A DNA stretch of 64,000 nucleotides from Panorpa germanica (taxonomy: Eukaryota > Arthropoda > Insecta > Mecoptera > Panorpidae), in contig OY783218.1 of the NCBI GenBank assembly GCA_963678705.1, positions 10,302,152-10,366,151 of the forward strand. The letters run 5' to 3'. Below are positions 1 through 15,047 of this stretch, one piece after another. Under the pieces are notes generated by a model. The model made no database searches, was not told where the DNA came from, and saw only the letters and a list, made by a program, of their open reading frames with translations. The stretch's first letter is position 1. Every line of letters starts with the position of its first letter. A program made the position numbers and the translations under genes.

Positions 1-274
1 TACAGCAGCTACACCTCCCCCCACAACCCGTTCACCCCCCGCAACCTAGTTCTCCATAAAGTTTTTCCGCTGGGTCTTTGTATGGTCCCTGGCAGAGCAA
101 TGCGCGCTGGTCGGACCTCAGAGGTTTGTAGGTCAGGGACGTTCAATTGAGCTGCGAGGGGTGAAACAAGGGGGTGTGGGGAGAGGAAAAGGGAAAGAGA
201 GTGTCACTGGGTGAATTCTAGAGTTCAAAATGTGGAATGATTAGCGTAGAACTAGAATGTGTGACGTCAGAAGC

Positions 275-790
275 CTTAGAGCGTATATATATATATACGG
301 AGAGTGAATGCTGGGCCTAAAAGTGTGTCCAAAATGTGTGCGAGAGAGAAAGGTATATGTTCCTATTTGTTCTCTATGCGCATGCGTTTAAAGTGACAGT
401 TTTCAAGTCAGAGTTGTCTAGATATAATACGTGACAGTTGTTAAATATGACATTATATTGATGTAGAATAATGTAATAAATATAACTAAAAACGTGAGTT
501 CTGTTCACTCCAAATATCAACTGTTATCCCTACAGCGCCATCTATGGCGTTCATGAGTATATGTTTTGACTGAAAGGTCATTGTTTTACCGACAGAAGAG
601 CTTTGTACCAACTAAAGAAATATAATTTTTTTACATAAATTTTATTTTTTATATCTTAATAGAATATTAATATTTATTATATCTAGACAGCTGTAACTTT
701 CGACGCATGCGCATAGAGAACAAATAGGAACATATAGTTTTTCTCTCTCGCACACACATGTATATAATGTACATATATATGCTCTAAGAT
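275..790. mobile_element. Fold-back element with ~110-150 bp inverted arms
   Basis: The left arm (about 275-426) and right arm (about 677-790) are reverse complements with a few differences. Both contain a GCGCATGCG-type palindrome, a run reading ATGTTCCTATTTGTTCTC and the GAGAGAGAAA tract. The roughly 250 bp centre is unrelated AT-rich DNA containing no long ORF. The shape is that of a non-autonomous fold-back or long-TIR DNA transposon. No target-site duplication could be fixed because the ends run into TA-rich sequence. Confidence 0.6.
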
Positions 791-2875
791 AAAAGCAAAA
801 AAATTCTCTTTCAATTAGAAGGCGAAATGTCGTTGTAAAGATATATATATTGGGGTAAACACCTATAAACCGACCCCTGTTCTATGTATTTTGTAAATAA
901 ATAATTTCATATAAAACATACCAGTTATTTTTAAATAAAATATAAATATTCTGTTTTAAAATCAGAAAGTTTTTTTAGTTTGTAGGCTATTTTTAAATTT
1001 AATAATTTATTTTATAAAAAGTTAAATTTAGCTGGTTATGAGCTCCTACAATTTGTGATACACTGTGTCTGTGAATAAGAGTTCTCCAGATATAGCTGCG
1101 CCCGCGCCGTGCCGTGCTCGAACTGATGACCCCCTCGTGATCATCATGACCATGACCAAGTCATTGAGAATTCCGTGATTTAGCAACATTATTTTGTCTT
1201 TTTTATGGATTTGTTAGAAATCATAAATAAACATTAGACTTTATAAGATTTATGAAACTTCAAAATGTAGTAACTAGTTCAATGTCAACGCCAGTGACGT
1301 ACCAAGTCTTGACTTCTTGATGAAAAACGTTTAAATTTGGATTCGTAGAAAACTGTTTCTAAATTAAAAATTACTGTTAATAAACTATACTCGTATATCA
1401 AATTAAAACAAATTTTTATATCTACAAGATGGAATACAATTGCTTATGTAAAAGTGCCTGCAAAAGGGGTTGCTTAACTGTTAAAAATACATAAGAGGGA
1501 GAAAGAGTTACCGCACCACACTGTCCATCAGACAAGGACGGAGTGTGCCAGCTATTAGTTTGAGAACCATAATGAAGGTTATAAAATTTATAACAAACCT
1601 TTAGAAATGTTACCAGTCATATAAAAATTGGAGTTTAACTAGAAAATATAGCAATATTCATTTTCAAAACTTATTTTTGCGGTTATTCATCTAAATATTT
1701 CCAGCTTTAGATTTCGATTCGCGTTTATAGTTACTTACATGAAACAATTTAAACATAAAAAAAACATGTTTTTTTTTTGATAATATTTAACCTGCTGTAT
1801 AGTATCGCCATCTAAATTTCGTGAATCAAAAATGGCCAAGTATCGTTTCACCTTAAGTAGGATTAAGGGCAGGTTCAATCACATTATACAAATAGTGTTA
1901 CGGGTCTCAGCGTGTAGTACATCACACGCCATTTTTCGTCGATACCTGGTGGCAGAAATTTTAAATATGTTTAATATTTCGTGAAAGATAGCCGTGTGGT
2001 GAAACACACGTAGGTCTAAAATGGGTTAATCTTTCTTTTTGAGCATCCTTCAAGCTGTAATAAGCTGTGTTGTCGGTGCATATAACACAAGCAAAGTTAA
2101 TCCTACATCTATTATATATTTTACGTACATTCACATGGACGCAAAACGTATTAATCAAATAAAATTTGATACATAATACAAGTATTTAATATCTGTTTAT
2201 TGCCAATAGATTTTAAGTATTATTTTAATGCTGGTCTTAAACAAGCAGTGCTTTCGCAGCTTCCATGACCGACCGCGCCTGATATATACATACATACCAG
2301 AACTCCACTTGTAAGATAATGGCATCGACATAATATAATACAAGTATATTTTGATTCGGCATTGCGCTTCACGCCCCAATATGCCATACACCATACACCC
2401 TATCCTATCCCATCCTATTATATTTCCAAGTTTTGAAGTTCTACTCCTGTTTGTTCCCGGATTGTTCCCATACTTGATAGCTACTCATATTGTTTTCGGC
2501 ATTCATCTATTCTGAGGGTGACACTTGCGGCACAATCTGGCAACCCGATTCTATTTTGTTATTGCTAGTTTATACGAAATAACTTTCAAATAATCTCGAA
2601 CAAATACATGTTACATACTCATCATGCCTGTGCCCTATGCCGTCTGCCGAGTGCCGAGTGCCGTGTGAGATATCAGCTTGTCGGAATATTTTTGATAACA
2701 TCGCAAATAATGGAAACATGGAAAATAAATTGAAGTTTTATGAATGGCACGGCAGATGGTAGTTTTAGTGGAATAAATATATATCTATAAAGTAACAATT
2801 TCCCAGGTTTGATTAAGTAACTACCTCAGTATGTAATATTACACATATTTCAAGTATATTATGTATAGTCTTAAA
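791..2875. other. Intergenic, no gene seen
   Basis: AT-rich DNA with no ORF that resembles a protein and no splice-linked coding blocks. A short GC-rich patch lies at about 1091-1150, and a small run of CCGAGTG-type direct repeats at about 2645-2665. Nothing else could be supported. Confidence 0.5.
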
Positions 2876-4046
2876 TTAACAAGACTATAACCTTTAAAAT
2901 TGTCAACAAAACGAAAACTTTTTATTTTATATATTAAATACATATTCTAGCGCAGCTTTTTACGGTGATTTCAAAACTGGAAACCATTTTTAAATGTCTG
3001 CATTATTAACGACTTAATATACAGATATCTCGACAACTAAGACACTTATTTAAAAATAGATTCCAGATTTAGAATCACCATAAAAACTACGTAAAAACCA
3101 TGAAAAATTAAACAAAAAAAATTAACATTTTTTATGAAATTAACAAGACTATAACCTTTAAAATTTTCAACAAAAGCCACATTTTTAGTTTGACGTATTA
3201 AATATGTTTTGTAGCGTATCTTACGCTAATTTCAAAGTTGCAATCCACATATAAGTTCAGAATGGGCTTGTGTCCTAATAACTCCTTATATTTCAAGAAA
3301 TATTAACAATTAAAAAAGTCATTTAGTCTCTTTAATTATTAAAGGGATTCAACGTTGTACACATTCCAAGTGCATGTGATCTCACAATCCTTATGTAAAG
3401 TTACCAACCTTACAACTCATAAATCTCTGCTATATGTATTTATATATCAAAATATCAAATATTATTTACAGCTATTTCAAGGAACACTCAAATTTCAATA
3501 TTATGTCTGCCTTAGCAGGGTTTAATAAAATAAAAACTTTTAATTCTTTGATTTGACTTGACTACCAACAGCTACAAAACATTACCACAGCACTGACCTA
3601 CTCAACAAATAACTGACGTTAAAATGCATTTCACGTCATACAAATATGGCCGACCATTTCTAGCGCTAAAACTACAATTCAATCTTTTAATTGCTATATC
3701 TCCGTCAATATTTAGATATTTAATAAAATAGACACGTCAATACACATTTATTAACATCAATTTCAATCAACAATTGAAAAATCGACCACTAAAAAATGAG
3801 GACACAAGCCCATTATGCTTTAACGCGTTAATAACCCGGAACTTTAATGAAATTAAAAGGAGAACATCCAAAAAGAATATATGCAATCGTACCTCGGTGT
3901 ACCCCGTTTTTTGAAATTAAACTCTTTTTCAATATATTAAATATATTTGAAGGTGTAGTATTTTATGCCGATTTCAAAATTGCAAACCATTTTAACTGAT
4001 AACTGATATCTCGAGAACCAAGAAACCTATTTAAAAATAAAAACTC
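2876..4046. repeat. Three diverged direct repeats, with an M1 MITE between the second and third
   Basis: Blocks at about 2876-3058, 3140-3255 and 3900-4046 share an ordered set of words. The first two share ACAAGACTATAACCTTTAAA, and all three share a TATTAAATA(C/T)AT stretch, a TTTC-AAA-TGCAAxCCA block and, in the first and third, a CTTATTTAAAAATA end. They read as a degenerate dispersed or tandem repeat. The M1 copy at 3261-3814 sits directly after the second block. Confidence 0.5.
3261..3814 (-). mobile_element. M1 MITE copy 1 (internally deleted)
   Basis: Bounded by the 16 bp inverted ends AATGGGCTTGTGTCCT and AGGACACAAGCCCATT. It is the reverse of the orientation in which the end is followed by CATTTTTTAGTGGTCG. 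The sequence between the left terminus and the AATAACTCCTTAT block is deleted compared with other copies. No coding capacity. Confidence 0.85.
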
Positions 4047-4689
4047 TTCTGAAAATCTTACTCCGAATAATGTTACAAAAATGCTTCCCGAGCTGGGTAA
4101 ATCCAGTATTAAGACGGCCCCATTTTATAACACAATCTCGCCAAACAACTATTTTTACAATTAATTTTAATTAATTCTAATCGTGAGACTATTTGACGTC
4201 ACTACCGTGCAAATTAATTAGACTTTGATTACGTAATATCATTAAGTTGTTTTGAATAATTTAATTTCAATTAATTAGAACAAGACATAAAAGACATTTA
4301 TCAAACGGTTAGCTCCAGAAGATGGCCTGCGTCGCGACGCTTCTCTTCATGTGGCGTCGCGTGACAATAATGATCACATTGTGTTATTGAATCGTTGGAA
4401 ATTGCATTAAAAGTTCTTTTCTTGGTACTAGTGCTGCCTCCTACCGAGAACCGTTAACAGTTTTATTACTGAAGCTAAAATTAATTTTACAGCGAAGTAA
4501 ATTAGATTTTGAATCTGGTTGTTTCAATAGAAATACCTGTGGTTTATATTGATTTGATAGTTAAGTTATTATTAGTTCATGTCATGATTTAGAATACGTA
4601 TAATGCGATTTTGTTATTTCATCATAGATCATCTACTAAGACTATCCAAATTCATCTAAAAGTTGGTCAGTTTGTTCCCAATTTGTCAG

Positions 4690-5230
4690 TTTTTAAAATG
4701 AGAGTGTAATTAGTTATTTTTGTTTATCTTTTAAACTCAAACTCACACAAAAAAAATTAAAAGAGCTTTTTTGTAGACAGTAAAATTATCTACCTTTTTT
4801 TTAACAACTTTTTGTTGTAACTTTTATAAAGTATAAACACTTATAACTTTTTTTTGCTTATTAGGTGAGGATAAAGATAAATTAAAAATGAGAGAGTAAT
4901 CTGTAATTTTTGTTTATCTTTAAGATTGCAACTTCCACAAAAAAATTTAAAAAACTTTTTTGTAGATGATAATATTATCTACAACTTTTATCAATAACTT
5001 TTTGTTGTAACTTCTATAATAAAAAAGTTATAAGCAAAAATAAATCGAAAATTAAATGATGCTAGAGATAAATTAAAAATGATTATTTCTGTTTTTCTGA
5101 TCAGTTATTTCTTTATAATTCTAACTCCCACAAAAAAAATTAAAAGAGCTTTTTTGTAGACAGTAATATTATCTATAATTTTTCAGAATAACTTTTTGTT
5201 GTAACTCTTATATTAATAAAGTTACAAACA
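4690..5230. repeat. Three tandem ~190 bp repeats
   Basis: Units at about 4690-4880, 4881-5068 and 5069-5230 each contain, in the same order, AAAAATGAGAG or a similar start, a CTCxCACAAAAAAA tract, AGCTTTTTTGTAGA, TATTATCTA and AACTTTTTGTTGTAAC. Divergence between units is moderate. No coding potential. This is a short satellite-like array or an internally repeated non-autonomous element. Confidence 0.7.
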
Positions 5231-7390
<2,160 letters not shown>

Positions 7391-9323
7391 TGTATATATA
7401 TTTCCTTCTACCAGAACCAAAAACAAAAACCTCAATTCTCCAAAATCATGATTTACTAAACTGGTTTCGCTAAAATGTTTACATTTCATCTGAAATCAAT
7501 ACTTTAATCCATGTAAGCAGTGTAACTAGTCTGTATGAGGCTTGAGAACATATAAATCGTCTAGATCATTACTGATACAAAAGCAAGTCCTGTGGTATAC
7601 GACAAGTTTATTTGCATATAAATTTTGTTTGGTAACAATTACGAGGTATCTGAGTATTGAATCTGATAGAGGGTTCACTTTTATATATAACTGTGTACTT
7701 AACTCAAATTTCGCTTTTTATAAATAACGTTGTCTTAACTTATCTTTCTATGATAATAATAAAATTGTTTTGAGCTAATCGTGTATGTAGTATGCGGATG
7801 CCATTATTTTTCGAAAAGCAAATATATAAAATTTAAGCTTTATAAAATTATGGTATTTAAGGATGCCTTATTAAATTTATTAAACCATCAATTTCTAAAC
7901 AAAATGTATATTATTGTCCTGTCACAAAGTGCAAATGACAGGTATACACAAAGTTTATTTTTTATTATATTCGTTTTACCCACTTAAGAAAGCTGAAAAT
8001 AAAAGTCAGAATAATAAGGTTTTAATTATATTATTTATCAGATCATCTGGATCTATATGGATATGTATTGTCTGGATATATATTGTAAAACAACATCTAA
8101 ATTTTCAATTTCAGTAAAATAAATGCCTATACAGTTGCAAATACTTCATGGTTTGCTTGAGGTCTTTGTCCATAATTAATGTAAGTTTTTTCAAGAATTA
8201 TGAATGTATAAGTATATAATTTACCTAATAATATATAAATAAACCCTCAATAGATAATAACTACTACATTTTCCGATAAAATTTCCCCATTTCCCACCGT
8301 TGTCTGTGATTTAACGATTGTATTTTCCAAGTATAAGTGAAATCCATACCGCGAGCTTTTGATAGAGTCTGTAGAGATGACTTTTCCTCAGACTAAGCAT
8401 AGGAAACTACGATTTTCATTTATCAACATAATAAAGAGTATAATTACTGGTACATACATAGATTTTCACAGTTTTCCGATGTCCAAGAGCCTCAAGAACT
8501 GTTAAAGAACTCTCCAAATATAGAGCTTTCAAAAATATCCAGAAATATTTGACCGAATCACTTGGAGACACTTTTCATCATGAGCCGAACACTGTTTTTA
8601 TTCACTTATCAATTGTTTATTTATATTGGTGATCACGTTCCACGATTGGTGTTCGTTTCTAACGTTGCAGTACGTTGCGGCAGTCAATTTATTCATTCAG
8701 ATTAGATCTTATTGAGATAGGTTTCTCTCTTCGACAGAGGCTCGCTGCAGCCAGGTTTTTGATAGGATTTTTTCTGTTAATATCACGGCACTCTATCAGT
8801 AGCTAACATGCCGTACGTCGCGAGGCGAGGCGAGGGTTTGATGTGTTTCGATTCGTTTCAGTTACAGCAACATCGCTATGCTGAACGCTGTACGCTGAAC
8901 GAACCGAAGCGCCGCGCCGGGACGTCAGGCGCCGGGACGTTATGGCTACTGTGAATAGGATTTTAGAAGCGCGCGCAAGTAGAATCCATTACGTCACTAG
9001 CTATTAAGTTCCCGGGTTAACAAATGTTAAGGGAAGATATCCAGTGATGGGGTGAACTCTCAAACAATTAAGGTGGGATGCACTAAAAGTCAGTTAGTCA
9101 AATCATTGATTGTGTAATTGATGTTTTCATTTTTACGATTCAGTTCTGCACTCCTTTTACACCGTTTTGCACCAATTTTGCACTGGTTCCACTATGAACA
9201 GTTTCTACAGGTCCGCCTAGTTCGTAGTGGATCATCAAATAAAATGTAAGAGAGTGGGGAAGCAAGGAAAAGGGTATTCAAAAATCACTGACGTTTTTAG
9301 AGCTAATCTGTATGATAGGTGTA
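7391..9323. other. Intergenic, with a small GC-rich island
   Basis: No coding region recognised. At about 8805-8960 there is a CpG-dense stretch with repeated GCGCCGGGACGT-like words in otherwise AT-rich DNA. It could be an unannotated promoter or first exon, but no splice-linked coding block was found next to it. Confidence 0.4.
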
Positions 9324-9326
9324 TAA

Positions 9327-9735
9327 GGCCGTCTGCACACGGGGCGACTGATTGCAAACTAGCCGCGCAACGAAGTTTCCAACGAAAACGAAAAGCGAGC
9401 CATGTCGAGTCGTGTTTCGTGACTCTATAGATTTTTTAACAATAGCATAATAGAGGATTTTATTGTGTCGTATTTGTATGTATGTTTTTAAATACTTTTG
9501 AATAGTATTTGTGCACTTCTCTGCTCATGATGACACCATCAAAAGCATGCAATCAAGCATGAGCAGCGACATAGAAACACAGTCGCCCAAAACGTGTTCA
9601 AAACCAGTATGAAATCAGTTTCCATTCATTCGTATACACGTGCGTTCTCTCACTAACAACACAGTTGCAGTCTCATTCGGTTCGGGCAGATTCGGGGCTC
9701 GAATTTGCAACCAGTCGATCCATGTGCGGAAGCCC
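9327..9735. mobile_element. MITE with TAA target duplication (PIF/Harbinger-like)
   Basis: The left end begins GGCCGTCTGCACACGG and continues GGCGACTGATTGCAAA. The right end is its reverse complement with about six differences (imperfect ~32 bp TIRs). TAA flanks both sides (9324-9326 and 9736-9738). A 3-bp TAA duplication and GG-starting termini fit the PIF/Harbinger superfamily. 409 bp, no transposase. Confidence 0.7.
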
Positions 9736-9738
9736 TAA

Positions 9739-10813
9739 ACGTGTCAGTATTTTCTTAGAGGTTACTTCGAGGAGTAAGTAAGCAGGAACCCGTGGACCTT
9801 AATACGTCATTCAATGCACGTGACACGTGGCAACGGCCGATTGATTAAATTTAAGGCACTAGGCGTAATTTTGATTAAGGGGCCACTGCTTTTAGGATTC
9901 AATTTCGATGTTTCCTTTCAAGTGAAATACAATTCTATCACAATCTACTAACTGGTCCTTCGTGAAGCCGGATACAAATGAGCACATATTGAATAATTCG
10001 CTACTGGAAAGTATAAAAAACATTTTATGACTAGTTATGTTAAGAAATAAAGTTATTCAATTAATTCAACTTGAAGACTGCACCACGATCTTGCCATGCC
10101 TAAAGTGAGACAATAAATTAAAACCCGAACGGTGAAATATAAAGACCGGGTTGTGAACCATACAAATACATTAGTGACCAACCTAATGGAAGACTGGAAT
10201 ACCTTTAGTAAACTATAGAGGATGACCCAGGACTTAATTAAATAAAACAAAAAAAATTATTGTAAATCTATTTTTAAATGCCTATATGACAACTTCTATT
10301 ATAATCCATTATTTAAATATTGTAAAAGCAAATCGAATAAAATTGGAATAAAAATAGTTTAGCAGATTACAAAGCAGAGCTTTCAAGCTTTTCGAGCTTT
10401 TATTTTCTGTAATTATAATCCCTCTTTTCGACGTCCATGTCTATGAAACGTGAGGGCTTGATGTAGCAAATCGTTGGATTCAGTCCTCGAGTAGTCTAGA
10501 ACGAGAACCAAGTGCGAGCAGGACCGACAACGAAAACAGAATGGAAAATAGGGAAAACGCTGTGTAACGAGTAACGGGTATCGCTACGTCATTATAAAAT
10601 ACAATACAAATAGTTGAATACACGAAATAAAGTTGAACGCAGACATGAACGCAGATATGGAACGTGAACATGAATGTACCACAGTAAGCTAATTATTCTA
10701 AAACCACAGGTTAAAGTGGTTCGTGATATATGGTACACCTGGTATTTGCCACAGAGGCGAAACAAACGGCGAATCAAGAAACAATTTTGATAGATAATTA
10801 TTACATAACAGAC
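9739..10813. other. Intergenic, no gene seen
   Basis: Short chance ORFs only; none resembles a known protein. No long repeats recognised. Confidence 0.5.
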
Positions 10814-11399
10814 AATGGGCTTGTGTCCTCATTTTTGAGTGGTCGATTTTTCAATTGTTGATTGAAATTATTGTTAATAAATGTGTATTGGCGTGTCTAT
10901 TTTATTAAATATCTAAATATTGACGGAGATATAGCAATTAAAAGTTTGAATTGTAGTTTTAGCGCTAGAAATGGTCGGCCATATTTTTATGACGAGAAAT
11001 GCATTTTAACGTCAGTTATTTGTTGAGTAGGTCAGTGCTGTGGTAATGTTTTGTAGCTGTTGGTAGTCGAAATAATCGAATCAAGTTAAAGAATAATATG
11101 TTTTTATTTTATTTAACCCTGTTACGGCAGACATGATATTGAAATTTTATTGTTCCTTGAAATAGCTGTAAATAATGTTAGATATTTTGATATATAAATA
11201 CATATAGCAGAGATTTATGAGCTGTAAGGTTAGTAACCTGTAAACTTGTCAGGGTTCTGTCAAGAATATATCTCGTTGTATAAAATATATAGCGATTGTG
11301 AGTGATTGTGATAGTATCTCCTAACATATAAGGAGTAACCCACTTTATCAATATATAGTACACTTTTATAGAAATTAAGACACAGGACACAAGCCCATT
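10814..11399 (+). mobile_element. M1 MITE copy 2
   Basis: AATGGGCTTGTGTCCT at the left end and AGGACACAAGCCCATT at the right. The 5' part is conserved (AGTGGTCGATTTTTCAATTG, TTTTAGCGCTAGAAATGG, TAACGTCAGTTATTTGTTGA) and the 3' part partly deleted. No ORF of note. Confidence 0.9.
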
Positions 11400-12212
11400 A
11401 CGGTTCTGCCAGAAGGCCTATCAAAATATGGTCGCAAATACTTCTAATTAAAATTTAATTATTTCATTTTTTACTATTAAAACTACTTTCTGATCAGAGT
11501 AGTTCTTAAAGCATTATAAGATCGCTCCTTAATGTTAAGAGCAAAGAAATAACAACTAATTGTACAGTAAGTTTATCTTGACATATCGTGATTCTTTGAT
11601 GACACTGTCAGACCTTTTACTCCTCCAAATCTTGTCCTAAAAAGCAGTGCAGCCTTAATAAAGTCTAAAGTAATCTTTCGACGAATTTTTTCTACAAGGA
11701 AATATGTCACAAAGCGTCTTGTATATTAGGTACAATTGGAGAAATTAATTAATAACTTTAACTGAACTATTTCTTAAGGACACCGTCCCTAGCTTACCCA
11801 ATTCGCCCCTGGCTGATTGTTTATACTCCCACAACATCCCCCGGACTGCAGAACATTGTTACATTGCTGATATGTTGCAGCAGAGGCACGGCACATTCTG
11901 TTATTGTTTTCCTACATGGAGATAAAATTGGATTTGTAAAGGACCCTGAAGTTGAATAACAGTTATAGCAATATCTCTCGCGGTGAGAATGTGTTTATTG
12001 TACTGGCAGCATTGTTTGTTTTAAAAATAGACGTATATTCAAAAATATGTTACTATTACGGTCTAAATTCACCGTTTCATTTATTTAACAGATAAATAAA
12101 CTGAATTAATAGCGTAAACTTGTTTATTTAGGTATTAACGTATTACTTTAAGTGGTTGTTGTAAAATTTGGCAACTGCAACGTTAATGATTATGGGAGCA
12201 TATAATCAAATT
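11400..12212. other. Intergenic, no gene seen
   Basis: Unique-looking AT-rich sequence. One less AT-rich patch lies at about 11780-11900. No supported gene or RNA. Confidence 0.5.
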
Positions 12213-12919
12213 AATGGGCTTGTATCCTATGTCTTAATTTTTATAAAAGTGTACTATATATTGATAAAGTGGGTTACTAGAACCATCCATAGAAATGTCC
12301 AATTATTTTTTAATAACTCCTTATATGTTAGGAGATATTAACAATTAAAAAACTCATTTTGTCCCTTTAATTATTAAAGGGCTTCAACGTTGTACAACAT
12401 TCCAAATGCATGAAACCTCATAACCACTAGTTACTATCTCTTTTATACAACAGAGCGTAAAAGAGATATATTCTTGACAGAACTCTGACAAGTTTACAGG
12501 TTACCAACCTTACAGCTCATAATTCTCTGCTATATGTATTTATACATCAAAATATCAAATATTATTTACAGCTATTTCAAGGAACAATAAAATTTCAATA
12601 CTATATCTGCCGTAACAGGGTTAAATAAAATAAAACCTTATTATTCTTTGACTTGACTCGATTATTTGACTACCAACAGCTACAAAACATTACCACAGCA
12701 CTGACCTATTCAACAAATAACTGACGTTAAAATGCATTTCACGTCATACAAATGGCCGATATCTCTAGCACTAAAACTACAATTCAAATGTTTAATTGCT
12801 ATATCTTCGCCAATATTTAGATATTTAATAAAAAAGACACGCCAATACACATTTATTAACATCAATTTCAATCAACAATTGAAAAATCGACCACTAAAAA
12901 ATAAGGACACAAGCCCATT
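12213..12919 (-). mobile_element. M1 MITE copy 3 (near full length)
   Basis: Reverse orientation, about 707 bp, both 16 bp termini present (left end with one change). It retains the internal hairpin module in which TATCTCTTTTATAC is paired with GTAAAAGAGATA. One of the longest copies and a good reference for the family. Confidence 0.9.
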
Positions 12920-13445
12920 CAGAATATATAGCACTGGTCCGAGAAATGGTTAAGTTTCTTTAGAAAAACTTTCCAGAAATTACAATAGCTTACGTAAATT
13001 TCCTTTCAAGTGGTTATCATCTTTTCTTGAGTCACTTTTGTTAACACCGACGAAGCTATTATTACGAGTATTATGTTGACATCGATTGAGGGTTATTAAC
13101 CTTGAATATATAAATAGCAGCAGTGAATTAATAAGTTGTTTTTGTAGTTCATAGATGTCATTGATCCATTCGCCGCAGGTCATTAGCGGGTTTTCCATCA
13201 TCAAATTAATTATCATAATAATCTAAAAGCCTTAGATCAACATCAGTTGAGTCTGAAACTAAATCTAATGAACAACGGTTCATTTTTTGTCTATTTGATT
13301 TATGGTCAGGTTATTTCTCTGCCATCCAGTTGTATCACCTCCTACTTTTGGTCACAATTTTGTATGTCAGAGCTACTGCCTGATAAATTTACGATTATGT
13401 TTCTACATAATCAATTTAATTTGATAACAACCAAACTCTTTGTTG

Positions 13446-14080
13446 AATGGGCTTGTGTCCTCATTTTTTAGTGGTCGATTTTTCAATTGTTGATTGAAAT
13501 TGATGTTAATAAATGTGTATTGGCGTGTCTATTTTATTAAATATCCAAATGTTGACAGAGATATTCCGCCATATTTGTATGACATGAAATGCATTTTAAC
13601 GTCAGTTATTTGTTGAGTGCAGTGCTGTGGTAATGTTCTGTAGCTGTTGGTAGTCGAAATAATCAAGTCAAATCAAAGAATAATAAGTTTCTATTTTTTT
13701 TAACTCTGTTACGGCAGTCATAATATTGAAATTTTATTGTTCCTTGAAATAACTGTAAATAATATTTGATATTTTGATATATAAATACATATAGCAGAGA
13801 TTTATGAGCTGTAAGGTTGGTAACCTGTAAACTTGTCAAAGTTATATCTTGAATATGCTATCTCTTTTACGCTGTTATATAAAAGAGATAGCAACTAGCG
13901 GCTGTGATGTCATATGCAGTTGGAATGTCGTACAACGTTGAATCCCTTTAATAATTATAGAGAAAAAAATTACTTTTTTAATTGTTAATATCTCCTGATA
14001 TATAATGAGTTATTAACAAATAATTGAACATTTGAGGTTCTAGTAACCCACTTTATAAATATATAGTACCCAAGCCCATT
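13446..14080 (+). mobile_element. M1 MITE copy 4
   Basis: Forward copy with an intact left terminus. The right terminus has lost a few bases (CAAGCCCATT remains). Retains the hairpin module (TATCTCTTTTA...TAAAAGAGATA at about 13859-13890). Confidence 0.9.
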
Positions 14081-14708
14081 CTTTAATAGTGGCTATTGAT
14101 AAAAGGTAATATTTTAAAGAGTATGTTACTCCAGTGAAGACAGTGGAACCATAAACATATCTGCTACATAAATATTATCTAAATGTTATTTGAATTGAGG
14201 TTTGAGAAGCAGTGATTCCCTCTACGGTTCTTATTATGTCAAAAATACTCCAAAAAGACGCATAGAAAATCAATAATAAGATTGAGTTTCTGACGCAAGG
14301 TGAAACTTGGGAGTCGAACTAAAATCATCTTTAAATTTAATACTACAATTATTAAATGCTATAAAATTCGCAAAACATAAGTTCAATGTCTTATAGATGA
14401 TAAGAAATAAAGATTCACCTTGAAATGACTTTTTGAAATTTCAGAAACTACATAATAACCAAGGTCAATGTCAATTCAAATAAAATAAATAAACTGAGAG
14501 AAAAAACATGTGTCCCTTAATATCACTTATCACAGAAGTTAACGGCCTAATTTTAGGTTATTTCCATAAAGGAAACATTTACAACAGTTGACCTTTTATT
14601 GATCACATTAATCAAAATAAAATCAGTTGATTCTGTTTTAGAAAATAAGCGTTTATTTATTTAAAATGAATTAAATATGAACATTCTAAAAAGAAAAAAT
14701 AATTTGGT
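14081..14708. other. Intergenic, no gene seen
   Basis: AT-rich, no recognisable coding or repeat content. Confidence 0.5.
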
Positions 14709-14752
14709 TCTGGCTTCATTTATAGGTTGCACATAACCTGCAAATGAAGCCA
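14709..14752. repeat. Short hairpin
   Basis: CTGGCTTCATTT and AATGAAGCCAG form the outer stem, with AGGTT paired to AACCT inside it, giving a 44 bp near-palindrome. It lies about 60 bp before the Harbinger transposase remnant and may be part of that element. Confidence 0.6.
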
Positions 14753-14813
14753 GACGTATTCTGCATCTCAATTCTGTCCACGTAACGTCATACAAGCAAA
14801 TAGGGTCATTTCT

Positions 14814-15047
14814 TTGAAGTTTAGCATTGAGAAAGCACGTTTTTCCATTGGGAAAATGTTAAGTGATGAAGAAGATGTGATTATAGGATGCGCTTTTCTA
14901 AGAAGACGACGAATCAGACGTAGAATGTATTGGCTTCATTCATACATCGAAAAGAACATTAACCGCAGATTGTTTGTTGCTGCAAGAGTGTTATCAAGGG
15001 ATGATTCAGTATTTCAATCAGTATACCGAATGACTATTGTTCAATAA
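14814..15047 (+). pseudogene. PIF/Harbinger-type transposase N-terminal fragment
   Basis: A 77-codon open stretch contains an acidic DEED start, a run of Arg (LRRRRIRRRMYWLH) and then a block ending in FxSVYRMT. This arrangement (acidic residues, Arg-rich stretch, Y/W-H, then F-x-x-x-R-M) is typical of the N-terminal part of PIF/Harbinger (HARBI1-like) transposases. Full proteins are normally 350-450 residues with a DDE domain, none of which follows before the stop, so this is a truncated relic. A small domesticated protein cannot be excluded. Confidence 0.5.

Noticed and set aside
14709-14752. Hairpin as a microRNA precursor
   Set aside because: Stem-loop of only 44 bp, next to a transposase scrap; arms too short for a typical pre-miRNA. 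Small-RNA reads would be needed.
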